From Narthecium ossifragum (taxonomy: Eukaryota; Streptophyta; Magnoliopsida; Dioscoreales; Nartheciaceae), in the NCBI GenBank assembly GCA_963920575.1, contig OY986972.1, positions 1,381,501-1,445,500 of the forward strand: a stretch of DNA of 64,000 bases, in the 5' to 3' direction. The position numbers and the translations under genes were made by a program. The notes beneath the pieces are model-generated. The model did no database searches and was not told where the DNA came from. It saw nothing but the letters and a program-made list of their open reading frames with translations. How positions within the stretch are numbered: the stretch's first letter is position 1; each line of letters opens with the position of its first letter. Below are positions 31,503 through 43,500 of the stretch, in pieces.

Positions 31503-34500
31503 TTATTTTTATTTTTTTTTGATTAGTTGGTACCCATAGAACTACAAAGAAATCTCATAAGGAGGTAAAACACCATCCTCAGGGACCAGCAAAAATCTGA
31601 AAATGTCTGTCTACAATGTCTAGCGATACCATCCGCCCTAGTGACAATCATACGCGACACTGCTACAAAAACGACGGAGCCCATCGATAACATGATCGCC
31701 CATACCGTCTGTGCCGAGGTCTACACCTCATGCGGCCAAAGCCCGATGCCCACGAGAATCTCCACGGCGAACCTTGAATTTGATTCGACGACGACACGAC
31801 GAACACCTTTCTCATACGCCTACTGTAATGCCATGCCAATGGCAAGTAGTTCAGCATCAAGTACAGAGCCAACACTACGAAGGACCGCACCTCGAGGCCA
31901 CCGAACATCTCCTTCTTTAGACACGCAAACAGTACCAACAGATGTGACTCTACAATCCTGCGAAACTGAAGCATCAGTTTGGACTACAATATCCTCCATC
32001 ACCACGTGACAAGGGTTAGAGGTAGTTTGCAGGTATTCCTCTGTCATCCGCTTCACTCGACGGACCAAAGCATCCACAGAATCCCCAAAGACATCAAACA
32101 CTAACCGGTTCCTGTCCTTCCATATCTCCCATAATCCATAACCGATGAACGATTTGGTTTGTCGCAGCTCTGGCCTCGACGATGAAGATCGTGAAAGAAT
32201 ATCCCAACAAGTCTCAGCATTCCACCCAACATACTCCGACCAACAATCCATCAATAGGGCATCAAAGCAGCAACCTATCCACACACAACCAAGGAGAGCA
32301 TGGTCAACAGTCTCTATCTCTGACAAGCACCAAGGGCACTCCCTATCCGAAGATTCGCAGAATCGCCAAATAAAATCTCGCACCGGGAGACGGTCATGAC
32401 CAACCTTCCACAAGAAATGCTTGACCCGAGAGCCAGTGGGTAGCCTCCATATACCATTCCAGAAACCTTCATCACCCAACCTCAATTGACCCAGCTTGCG
32501 GCTAAGAAGAAAAAGATATGCACCAACCGTAGTAATGGATCCTCGGCTATTGAAACTCCAACACACAACATCCCTGCCATTAGGCACTTCCATAGCCATG
32601 ATCATATGCACAAGTTCCAAATTAAAGTAATCGAGAACTTTAGCAACATTCCAACGCCCATCCACTCGGAAATAAGAGATAACAGCCGATCCCAAGCAGT
32701 TCACAGACGAGAACAATGACGTATAATGTATCAAAGGCTCCTGTAGCATCCACCTATCAAAGAGAAAACTGATACGGCTGGCACCCTTAGGACTAACAGA
32801 GAACCCGCCACGCACTCCGTCGGCAGCCTCACATATCCTCGCTCAATCCACAGAGGACCTTCTTGTGTCACGCCTCGAGGGGAGCAACTCCTTCCATCGG
32901 TATTTAGCAAATGCCAAGCTTCTCCATAAAGAAGGCTTATCTTCCATCAGTAGAGCTACCCGCTTGGCTTTTAATGCAACCTTCCAAGTGCTCAAGTCAC
33001 GAACCCCTAGTCACCCTGCTTCCTTAGGTTGACAAACAACCTCCCATGAGACCCGGTTAAAGCCTCCCTTCTTCCCTTGCTATAGAAAATCCCAGAACAT
33101 ACACTCGATTCTCCTAATCACGGCCGCCGGCAAATGAGTAGTACACATAACATAAGCCGGAATGGGCTGCAGCACAAATTTCAAAATAGTAACTCTATCA
33201 GTTTCCGATAATCGCTTTCCTTGCCAAGAAAGGATCTTACTTGCCAACTTCTCAAGAAGAGGGGTGAAGTCAACCGCCGTGAGTCACTTCAATAACATAG
33301 GCACACCAAGATAAATCCAAGCTTCAGATGCTTCTCCCACTCCAAGAATATGGCAAATGGCCTCATTTCTATCAAATCCCACCGTACGTGAGAACATGGG
33401 GTTTGACTTGAGGGGATTCATTTCCAAGCCGGAGAGGGGCTTGAAGTTCATAAGTTTTTGTTTCAAGTTCCTCGTCTCCATACAAGTCGCACGGGTTACA
33501 AAGAGGCAATCGTCGGCGAGAAGATGCGATAAAGAAAAATCCGAGTTCTTGAACCGAAGACCAATCAGTGCCGAGTCATGCTCCTTAAGTAATCTAGAAA
33601 GAACTTCTTGGACAACAAGAAAGAGGTAAGGCGAAAGAGGATCGCCTTGCCTCAACCCGCACTTGGACTCCAACCTTCCATGAAGCTTCCCATTAATGAT
33701 AAAAGAAAAGCGGGGTCCCTTGACACATGCCATAGCCCAACTGACATATCTATTCGAGAAATTCATAGCGATGAGGGTACGCTCGAGGAATGACCGCTCC
33801 ACCTTATCGTAGGTATCATGAGGCTCTTGGTTTTAGGTGCTTCTCGTACCGAATGAGCGGCCTCCAAAGCGGCATCAATATTGCCGTGAATAGAGCGGCC
33901 CGACAAGAATGCCGATTGCTCAAGCCCAATAATGGAGTCTAAAGCAATCAACATCCTCTTTGCAATAATGGTAGTAGCCACCTTATACCCAACATTACAA
34001 AGGTTTATTGGCCGAAAATCCTTAACAACTTTCGGAAATTTACATTTGGAAATGAATGGGATAAATGTCTCATTCCATGAGGACAGAAGGCGACCAATCC
34101 GAAAGAAACTTTGAACCATAGCCACAAGTTCGGCCCCTACAACCTCCCAATGCATAGAGTAGAATTCAATAGGTATTCCATCCGGACCGGAGCATCTATT
34201 CTTTCCCATAGCAAGGACCACATCTTTGATCTCGTTGGGACTAACCTCTTCAATCATGGCCTCATGGAGGCCGACAGCTACCAAAGGCAACTCCGGCAAA
34301 GCAAGGTTCTGAGTGTAGCCTCCACCAGCCCATAACTCAACATAGTATGCAATAAAGGCCCCTCCAATCTCCTTCTGATCCTCCAAAACTGTGCCTTGAC
34401 CAACAAGCAGCTCCTTAACTCTAAAACGATGACACCTGCTAGCAGCCATCTTATGAAAAAAGGCCGAATTCCTATCCCCAAACTTCATCCAATTTCCTCT

Positions 34501-35761
34501 AGACCGTTGCCCAACAATGATTTCTTGCTTCATAACTGCCTCAACCCGGCGAGCCTCTATATCCTTCTTGAAGCACTCCTCTTCATCTAACAGACCAAGG
34601 CTTTCCTTTTTTCTATAGATACCTTCTAAGCAACTCTCTAGACTCTTACCAAACCCAAAGTTATCCACTGAAGACTCTCGCTTATCCCAACCCTTGACGA
34701 TCTTCTTCAGCTCCTTGATACAAGTCACAAAACTATAGTGCAAATTTCCTTGAGACGGTTGACTCCAAATCCGGCGAATAAGGCATTTGAAAGTACTATT
34801 TTTCATCCACCAATGTTGAAGATGAAATATACCAGGGCCTTCAATCACACTCCCACCCTCATCAAAGGAGATCAAGAGGGGAGCATTGTCAGACGGCACC
34901 CGTGCAAGGTGTTTCACCTTAGTACCATTTAACATGACTTTCCATTGATCGTTACAGAGTGCACGATCAAGTTGTTCAAGAATCTTGGCGCTCCCGTCTT
35001 GGTTGTTGGTCCATGTACAACATGGTCCAGAGAAACCCAAATCCATCAGGCCTGTAGAACAAAGGAAGCGAAAAAAAAGTCACGCTCCGAAGAGTCAAAA
35101 GAGAAGGGAACTCCACCGCGCTTTTCCTCAGCCGATTGGATCACATTGAAGTCACCCACTATCAGTTGGGGCAATTCAACAGAGGCCATCCGAGAAAGAA
35201 CATCCCAGAGCTCTCGCCTGTCTACTGCCCTCCTAGCACCATAGACCGCCGAAATCACCCAGGATCCTACAGTAGGATCAATTACAATTCCATGAACTGC
35301 CTGTCTAGAGATTTGGATGAAGAAGACATAACCAACATCTAATCTCCAAGTGGCAAGAATTCCTCCTAGCCTGCCCACCACCGACACCAAAAAACAACAC
35401 AATGACTACCCAAGACGACTACGAACCTGGTCAAGGTTATCTTCAACAACCAACGAGTCCAAGATGAACGCAAAGGAAGGAGAGTATTCTCGAATTACCC
35501 AGTGGCAGGTGGTGACGACCCTCTCCGCCCCAGCCCCACGACAGTTCCATGCAAGAACTTTCATGGATTAACTGACTTGAATGCCCATATGCTCATTTGG
35601 CTTGTTTGGCTCCTCCACAGCAATGTCACATGCATCATCTGGACCAACATCGTCATCATCAAGCTCCTCATCATACCAATCAAACCTCTCCCCTCAATCC
35701 CCGATAACCTCCGCAAACCGACTGGCGTCAAAAACAGGAGTATCTGCATTCGTTAACCCTC
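31503..35761 (-). mobile_element. 5'-truncated L1-type LINE with 14-bp target duplication
   Basis: Flanked by GGTTCGGTCTGGTT at 31489-31502 and 35762-35775. The 3' end (on -) is an A/T-rich tail at about 31503-31521. ORF2 is degenerate: start MKVLAWNCRGAG near 35562; endonuclease GDFNVIQSAEEKRGG near 35130-35160; RT with FRPINLCNVGYK, GDPLSPYLFL and a damaged catalytic box (HLLADDC, lacking the Tyr of YADD); RNase H-like end near 31820 (VQTDASVSQD). Frame breaks at about 35046, 33800 and 33284-32820. The 5' end lies in the acidic C-terminus of ORF1 (about 35570-35720). The insertion is upstream of the gamma-glutamyl-peptidase-like gene, in the same orientation. Confidence 0.88.
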
Positions 35762-35775
35762 GGTTCGGTCTGGTT

Positions 35776-36845
35776 GCTGCTGGACCGCGTATGACATTCG
35801 TTAACGTGTGAAAACGTATTGTTAAAGCACGTATAATATAATATAGACCACGCAAAGTTAGTGGACAAATTGAAAAGCTACGATTGTTATAAAAATCATG
35901 TCAAATTTTCCATGTTTAGTTTATAATGATCAGACGAGCTGGTGATCTGGTGACACCATGCATTATGTATAGAGTTTACAGCCTATATACATATATATAT
36001 ATATATGTGGCCGATGTGATTAATATATAATGTAGACACGTTATCAAGGAAAATTAATTAGTAGCTGTGGGACCAAATAGTCTCCTATGCAAGGATTCAT
36101 TTGTTGTCGTACACTCGTACTGTATCATTAGCGGCTCTAAAGCACTATAGAAAAAACTATTAAGCGACCCATATTTCCTGTCTGTCACACGTGGGAAACA
36201 CACACGCTCCTGTTTCCTTGGATCACTAGACACGTGTGGTAACATTGTGATGCACGTGTTATAACTCACAAGTGACTCCCAAGATATACAATGAAAGGGG
36301 TCCCAATCGTCCCAAATTAGCACCTCGTTTCTCTTACATAAATCTGACGCTAATAATTTGTCCAGCTTTGAGATGCAGTTTTACTGATGTGGCTTACAAT
36401 TGATTACAAATGAATACATTCACAAAAATTCCTCCAATCCTGTATCTTCATTGCATGTAGAAAGGACATAGCAATAAGCAAATATGACATCTGATCTACC
36501 CATAACATCTTTTTTTTTTTTTTTTGATTAGATAAGCCATAACATCTCAGACATGTAATTAATCTGAAATTGCCATACAGAAAATTCTTAACAGAGACCA
36601 TCCATCCCAGAATTCACAATACTTTAAAATAAGTTTTTAGTAATATATTCTGAAATCTCGGATAGTCATGCAATCTTGAAAACAAAGAACGCTGGGAATT
36701 TATATATAATGATCTTTAGATGTAAACTTGAGATTCACATCTTAATTACATGCACACCGTTCTTCTCGTGAAGAACTCAAAGACCTATATATATATATAG
36801 TTCGAGGTCGAAACAGAGAACAAATAGCAACTTAATTGCATGCAT
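35776..36845. other. Intergenic, AT-rich
   Basis: No gene recognised. Includes an alternating TA tract near 35990-36007 and a segment near 36119-36150 that resembles the 3' flank of the gamma-glutamyl-peptidase-like gene (29590-29640). Confidence 0.4.
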
Positions 36846-36990
36846 GGTTTAAGATCAGAGACTCTGAATGGCCTTCTTCTCCTTGAGGAAACGCTTGCAA
36901 ACCTTCTCTCAAAACTTCCTGTCTGGTTCAGCTTCTTCCAACATCGATCTTTCTCGCATGATCTGCAAAAGCTCCCTGATACATAAGCCA
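36846..36990 (-). pseudogene. Remnant of a second gamma-glutamyl-peptidase-like gene (C-terminal end)
   Basis: On - the sequence matches the end of the gene at 30296-30390: codons for a DRKF.EKVCKRFLK-like ending are recognisable, but the Trp position is a stop (TTTTGAGAG) and a small indel shifts the frame just upstream. Only the last 40 or so residues remain. Its distance to the shared flank at about 36132 matches that in the intact gene, so this is a decayed tandem copy. Confidence 0.65.
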
Positions 36991-37547
36991 ACAGTTATAT
37001 ATTGAGCTAGATTGACGGAGAAAATAAACACTGATGTTTCTGAAAACGGATCTCTGTTTTCTGGATCAAGTGATCAGAAAGTCCTGGAGACTGGTTGGTC
37101 ACATCCCCAGAATTGATATGGATGGAACTCCTAGAAGGTGATACATATCATAAAGGCCTACTAAATATTGTCGCTGAAAAATTGCCTTGTATAAGACATG
37201 ATTCCACCTGCCATCAAACCATGTTTATGTAATTGCAGCATTGGATTATGAGCTGCTCTTTGGCTGCTCTTTAGATTCTCCACACATTCAAAGCTTTTAT
37301 TTAACATTCCAATTTTATTTTTTTCTTTGCTAGTGCTACGCAACATAACCAGCTCCAGAAAAGAAGAACTCTGGATCAATTCAAGTATGATATGGAAAAT
37401 GTTTAACTTATGTCTAAAAGTTTTTTGGCTGTTGTTATTTCCATAGCAAGATAACATCCTTGATTTGATGAAGCAAGTAAGTCACATCGAACCATCAGGT
37501 GATACGTCCATTCTATCTTTTATTTTAGTAAAAATTGATTTCGGCAG

Positions 37548-38305
37548 CAAATTTATCAGTCCAAGGCGTCTCACTACCAGCATCTATAATTGACAATCAA
37601 AAACCTTGTGTAAGTTTTTTGCCCCTATCTGAATGATTACAGATAGGTAGTTCCTTTTGGTATTGGCTGAGAAGCTATCTTCGATATCCAGATTAAGGAT
37701 AATTAGAACACTCAATGAAAAATTCTCATAAAAAGTCTTATTTCAGCACCTTTTTTGTCCATACCAAACATATTACCTATGGTATGGAGAAACGTTGAGA
37801 ACAATTTGAAAATGAGAAAGCGCACTACTTTTCAAGTTTTAGCTAATATGAGGTTTAGTGTCTATTATAGATCTGAAATGTGAGATACATAATTTCTTCT
37901 GAAACAATTTACATCCCTATTAGTTTTTAGTAGCATAATCGAAATAGAGCATATATTCAAGCTTTAGGTTTGAGAGGATGTACCAGGAGAATTTTCCCTC
38001 CTTCCTTGCAGCTAGAAGCGTCAAATGAAAGGGAGAAAGAACTAATCCGGAGCATTTCAGATCTACAATTGAGGTACGTACTTTACGCCGTAGCCTGTAG
38101 TATTGCTGTAGAAACAAAAATAATCTTAATAATGCCTACAAGAAGCACCTCATGATCAGGTCAAGTAGAGATGCTGTATGAATCCTTTTCAACACATAGA
38201 CCCTCAAATTCAGTTGTGTAAATCATAGTTAAATTTGCTACCTTCATCTGCAGGCTTTCACTGGCACAGGAAGAGCTACAAAAGCTGAAAACAAAGAAAG
38301 TCGAG
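37548..38305 (+). pseudogene. Exon-like remnants of an unidentified coiled-coil gene, copy 1
   Basis: Two segments with good splice borders, 38012-38073 and 38254-38305, join in phase to a 38-residue stretch rich in Leu/Glu/Lys with a coiled-coil look (LEASNEREKELIRS then SLAQEELQKLKTKKVE). A possible earlier exon is 37548-37609 (NLSV.GVSLPAS-like). The same segments with the same borders exist at 46433-46494 and 46677-46728. I do not recognise the parent gene, and no complete frame remains. Confidence 0.45.
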
Positions 38306-40500
38306 GTTTTTACTTTAAAAACTTTTTTTGTTGTATTGAAACCCTCTTTCCTTATCAAATAAAATTGCTGAATAAGAACGCGTTAATACAGGTGTGAAAA
38401 ATGACTTTTGAGTGCTGAGGATGGTAGAATCAGGGTAGAAAGTACAGCCTATACAGCTAATCAAGCAAGCTAGAAAGAGTCCTGAGGATTTCATCTGCCC
38501 TGTTTTACGTTCTAACCCAATTGTACATAATGGTTTGACATTTGTGGTTAGGTAGCTGTGTGTAGCGCTTATACAACTGTATTTGTTTGCTTTGAATGCA
38601 CTTGATCTCCAATGGAGTTAGCCATAGCCTTTTCTTCTCCTTTCGAAGATTACTACTCCTTGGTTAATGAATTCAAGGACCCACTATTGGAACATTGGAT
38701 GAGAGTAGAGATGAAAGGGAGCGAGATCCAACCCAAGAATCACAATATGCCATTCATTTTTGTCACAGGATGAACCTGAAATGCAATTTTCTTGAGTTAC
38801 AACAGAGAATCTGATGTTTTCAATTTCACAGCTCTTTCGGCCAAACTTTTGTTCATTGAACCTCAGGAAACAGAAATATGTTTGAGTGAAATTGTTTCAG
38901 AAACGTACAAGAAGAATGGACCTTGCGGGCAGAAGAAAAATAATAAGAATGTGCTGTTGCCTTTGGAGATGCTTCTAGCAAGAGATACTGTAGCTTCTGT
39001 TTCCATCCTCTCCGATGCTACTTTCAGCTTCTGCTTCAGGAGTAACATTTATGGATTTCACAGTCTCTTCGTTCCTCCAGTGGTTTTCGGCCTCTGCAAA
39101 ATGCAAGCATTTGGGAAAGTTGTTAATGTTAATTGTTATGTCTCAGAAAACAATTGAAGTGATCTTAAAAAGTTGAGAAGAGCAATTCAAGTAATCCTAG
39201 TTTTCTACCCATGATATGCATTTTGATCAAGTGGAGCAATTAATTGGTTATACCTTACTACTATCTATGTCAGTGTAAAACCAACATCACATACTATTAA
39301 CCCTTCCGATCCATCATAAGGTGCTTCTCAAACTGTCCTTCAGTTCCTTTAGTGCCCTTTGCTCCACTTGACGGAAATTTCAAATCCACTTGATGGACAT
39401 TTCAAAGGACTACCTGGATTGATTTCAGTGGAATTCAAGACGTTGCAAAAGCTGCACCCAAGTTTTATACATCTGCAGAATAAGTATTTTCCTGTGGAAA
39501 GGATGTTTGCAAAGAATCAGCATTTTTGTATGGCAGATTGATAAGTCTATTTGCTACAGAAAAACAAATTGCAAGATAAAAGTAATGTGCAGTCCAGCTC
39601 AAAACCCCAAGCTATTATATTATCATGAAAGAGGTTTGGAAACCTGCAGTTCAATGCAGATTGTCCTAAAGCAGTAACATCAAATTAAAGAGAAGAAATC
39701 AAAGCACCAAAAGATATACATTACTTTGAGGTGAATAAGATGCAATTCATAGATGGAAACCTACAATCTTATCTAACGAATTCACTTGCACTCATTTTTA
39801 GCAAACTGATTGAGTCACAAACATTACCAGTTGGAGTGTCACTATCTGAGGTTAGGCTTTTCACAAAACCAGAAGAAGCATCTCCCTTCAGCATCTGGAG
39901 TTCCATGCCAAATCAAATTTCTTTGAGAGTTACTAATGTTTTACTATTTACGACTTCACGGATTTTGTTCATTGATATATGCATAGAGGTGAGAAGGGCC
40001 ATACCTCTTCAAATCTGATATTAAAACAGGTATCCAAATCGCAGGAGATTGCCCACCACTTTGTATGCAGGAATTCAAATCGAAATGCTTTCAAAAGATG
40101 TTCGATGATCGAAGCTCATTGACAACTATCTGATTTGAAATAGAAGGCCATTTTAAAGTTCAAATCCAGGAATACTGTGATTTGAAATACACACTATAGA
40201 AACAAGACCTCAGCAGCTAATTTATATAGCAAGCAATCAATTTCCTAGCTTAAAAGCTCAATTAATCAACAAAAAAAAGAATCGGAATAATATAGATATA
40301 TGTGTAAATTGAGGAGGTTATTTACTAAAGAGTAAGACGAGTATCCAATAGTGGCGGCGATGAAGCTAAGCTAGTGAAATGCTGTCTCTGTTTCTTCTCT
40401 TCACGGATAAATAAAGACCAAGGGGCTAGGAAGCAACATGAAGAGATGTGCCTTTCCTTTCTTTACAAGAGAAGATTGAAACATATATAATAAAGGTACG

Positions 40501-40528
40501 CAGAGAGAGAGAGAGAGAGAGAGAGAGA
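40501..40528. repeat. (GA)n microsatellite in the NLR1 3' flank
   Basis: About 14 GA units. The equivalent site in unit 2 (about 48926-48942) is shorter, showing length change since duplication. Confidence 0.8.
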
Positions 40529-40571
40529 TACATTGAGGGAGGGAAGCATAGAAACCACTGGCAGGATCTAA

Positions 40572-43500
40572 TTAGGCTATCCGGGCATACTCGATGTGGG
40601 AAATTTTGTGCCAATCAGGTCCTGTCTCCTTTTGGCAGCGCTCCTTCAATACTGGATGGCATTCTGTCATTACCAAGGATGTGAGGGAGGTGGGCAGGCC
40701 CTTCTCTGGCAGCGACTGGATCTCTGAGCAGTTCTGTATATACAACTGTCCGAGGGAGGAAAGAGTGTGCAGTTCTGGTGGGAGGGAAAGAAGATTCTTA
40801 CAGCCAATGATATATAGTCTTCCCAGGGAGGTGAGATCTTGCAATACAGCTTGCTCCTCAGCTCCACTAAACATAGCAGATTGCAAAGAATTTGAGATCC
40901 ATAGTTCCAAGAGGAATCGCAGTCTTCCTCTTAGAGGCTGCAACGTGAGCATAGATGTATCGTCAACGGTTAGATGAACGAGAGAAGGGAACGCATCCTC
41001 CCGATCATCATCCCCTTGGGCGGGATGCAGCTGTGAGGATGCTGCAGCCAGCACCAGCTTCGGGCACTTCCATATGAAGAGCCTCTGGAGCGATGGAAGA
41101 GCCTGTAGTCCTTCCAACGTCATCAACTCTTGACAGTCGTAAAGATACAAATACTCAAGTGCTGTCAGCTGACGCATCACCTCTCTCCTCGGGAGGGATG
41201 TTATGTGCGGGCAGTCTGCTATCCCCAAATAGGTGAGAGAGGTGAGGTTCAGCAAGCATCTTGGGAGTGGGATCCATCTGATGAGTTGGCCACATGATAA
41301 GAAATCAAGATATTTCAGGGATGAGGGAAGGAGCTGGATGTTGTTGTTGCTGTTATCCCCGCCACCACCACCACCACCATGATGATCTTCTTCTTCATCC
41401 ACCTGCTGCTGCGCCAGAACCACGGAGGATCCGAGCTCGGGGCACATCAAGATTTCCAACTTCTCCAGAGAGACGAGGTGTTTTAGCCTCTCGACTGGCA
41501 TAGAGGTCAATTCTTTGCAATTCGCGATGCTCAGTGTCGCAAGTGACAGGGGAAGGTGGATTGATATATTTCTCAGTTTCGGGCATTCTCGAATTGTAAG
41601 CTCGCGCAGAGATGGGAACGCATCCTCCTGATCATCATCTCCTTGGGTGGGCTGCAGCTGTGAGGATCCGAGCTTGGGGCACTCACAGATTTCCAACCTC
41701 TCCAGGGAGACGAGTTGTCCAAGCAGTAGAACTAGACGTTCCCAGCAGTCCAAGCTTCTACAATTCCAAAACCGCAAACTCTTCAGATTTGAGAGGTGTT
41801 GGATATTGGACCAGCTTGGAAATCCAACACCCCCATATCCATCGATATCAAGGGATTTGATATTGGGAGGTGGTTCCAAGCCTTCAAGGACCTCTTCATC
41901 GTCGATCGGCAAGTTGGGGTTGGGGTCGTCGCTCCTACTAGATGACCATGACAAGTGTAATTCATCAATGTGAAGTTTGTCTCTGAGGTTAGCACCGCTG
42001 ATGGCATCGTTCTTGTTCTCCACATTCTCAAGATTGGTTATTCGAAGACGCCCACGGAGCTGATTCATATCCCTCAATTCTATGATCTTGTGCCCGTCTT
42101 CTTTTTTCACTTCATAGTTCATGTTTAGTTCTTGGAGAGAGGTGAGCTTTCCTATTCCTCCTATTTGGGAAATCACGTGATCTGCTGCACTTAGATGTCT
42201 CAAGGAAATCAACTTGGAGATGTCACCTGGCACGCTTTTAATTCGACAGCCGGTTACATCTAGCAATTGGAGATTGTAAAGATGACACAAAGATTCTGGC
42301 AACATCACCATATTTTTATTCCAAGAGACATCCAAGTACCGGAGATGCTTCAGGTTTCCAATGCTCTCAGGCAACTCCTTCAAACCACACTTCTGAAGAA
42401 CCAACACCCGTATGCTTGTTAGTTCAACAAAAAACTCATGCAAAGCCTGACAACTGTTATAATCAAGTATAGCTGTACCACGGAGGACAAGGGTTCGTAG
42501 CTTCTTAAACTCACACATATTTTTTAATGTCAACAGCTTCCACCCATTTGTATATAATATTGATGACAGATGGCGAATTGTACATGGGATGCTTTCTGAC
42601 ATGACATCCTCCATTCTACGACATTCTTCTTTTGAGACGTACTGTGCCATATCATGTAACAAGTCATGAATTACGAAGTCAGGCTTCGAATATTTTTGTT
42701 GTTGTTGTTGAAAGAATGATCTAAACACTAGGTCTTGGACATAGTAGCTGCCGACATCTTCCGGTCGCTCGCTTGCATCGGCCTTAATGAAACCTTGTGC
42801 CATCCACATCTTCACTAGCTGAAGTTCTTCGAACTTATAGTCCTTGAGAAACAATGAACAATAAGCAAAACATTGCTTCAACTGCCCAGGCAGCTGCCTA
42901 TAACTCAACTCCAACACCGGCATAATGTCATTTTGGTCTTGTCGGAGTTGCCATATTTCACTATGCATAATGCTTTCCCAGTATTTCTCATCAAATTGAA
43001 CACTTAACAATCTCCCCAGTGTCTTTGCAGCCAAAGGCGATCCCCTCAATCGGTTTGCTATTACCTTACCAATTGCCACCAACTTTGGATGGTCTTCATA
43101 GCTCCTGCTACCAAATGCGCAACTTCTGAAGAATGCCCGGTACTCTTCCTCAGCCAAGCCCTCCAAAAGTACAGGATGTATAGTGCATATAATGCTGGCA
43201 ATTTTCTCAGATCGAGTCGTCACCAGGATTTTGCTTTCTTGGGACCCAAATGCTAATGGGGCACATAGTCTCTCCCACTTAGCACGATCCTCACTCCAAA
43301 GATCATCGAGGACGAGTAGAAATCTCTTGCGTAGAATTTTCTCCTTGAGTGTATGTTGGAGCGCATCCAAGCTTGCAATATTCGGTCTCTGTTTGCATGC
43401 AGCCTCAATGATGTCGCACGTCAGCCGTTTCACTTCAAAGTTTTCAGAGACACAGACCCACATCTTTAGCTCAAAATGATTCTGTATGGTGTCGTGGTTG

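Larger units (their letters stand above)
37330..40571. repeat. Downstream block of NLR unit 1 (copy 1 of 3)
   Basis: This 3.2-kb block between the upstream DNA and the NLR1 stop codon recurs nearly unchanged at about 45745-48981 (offset about 8.41-8.42 kb), and its right part recurs at about 55236-57257. Long stretches, for example 38790-40020 against 47210-48440, differ at only a few bases by eye. It shows that the NLR genes were duplicated with their 3' flanks. Confidence 0.85.

Noticed and set aside
38792..39157. Conserved open frame (121 codons) in the NLR downstream block
   Set aside because: Conserved between units 1 and 2 only because the whole block is duplicated; indels in units 2 and 3 change the frame without compensation, so no evidence of coding selection.
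40594..40977. Open frames on + across the 3' ends of the NLR genes (also 48989-49498, 57376-57822)
   Set aside because: Antisense shadows of LRR coding sequence.
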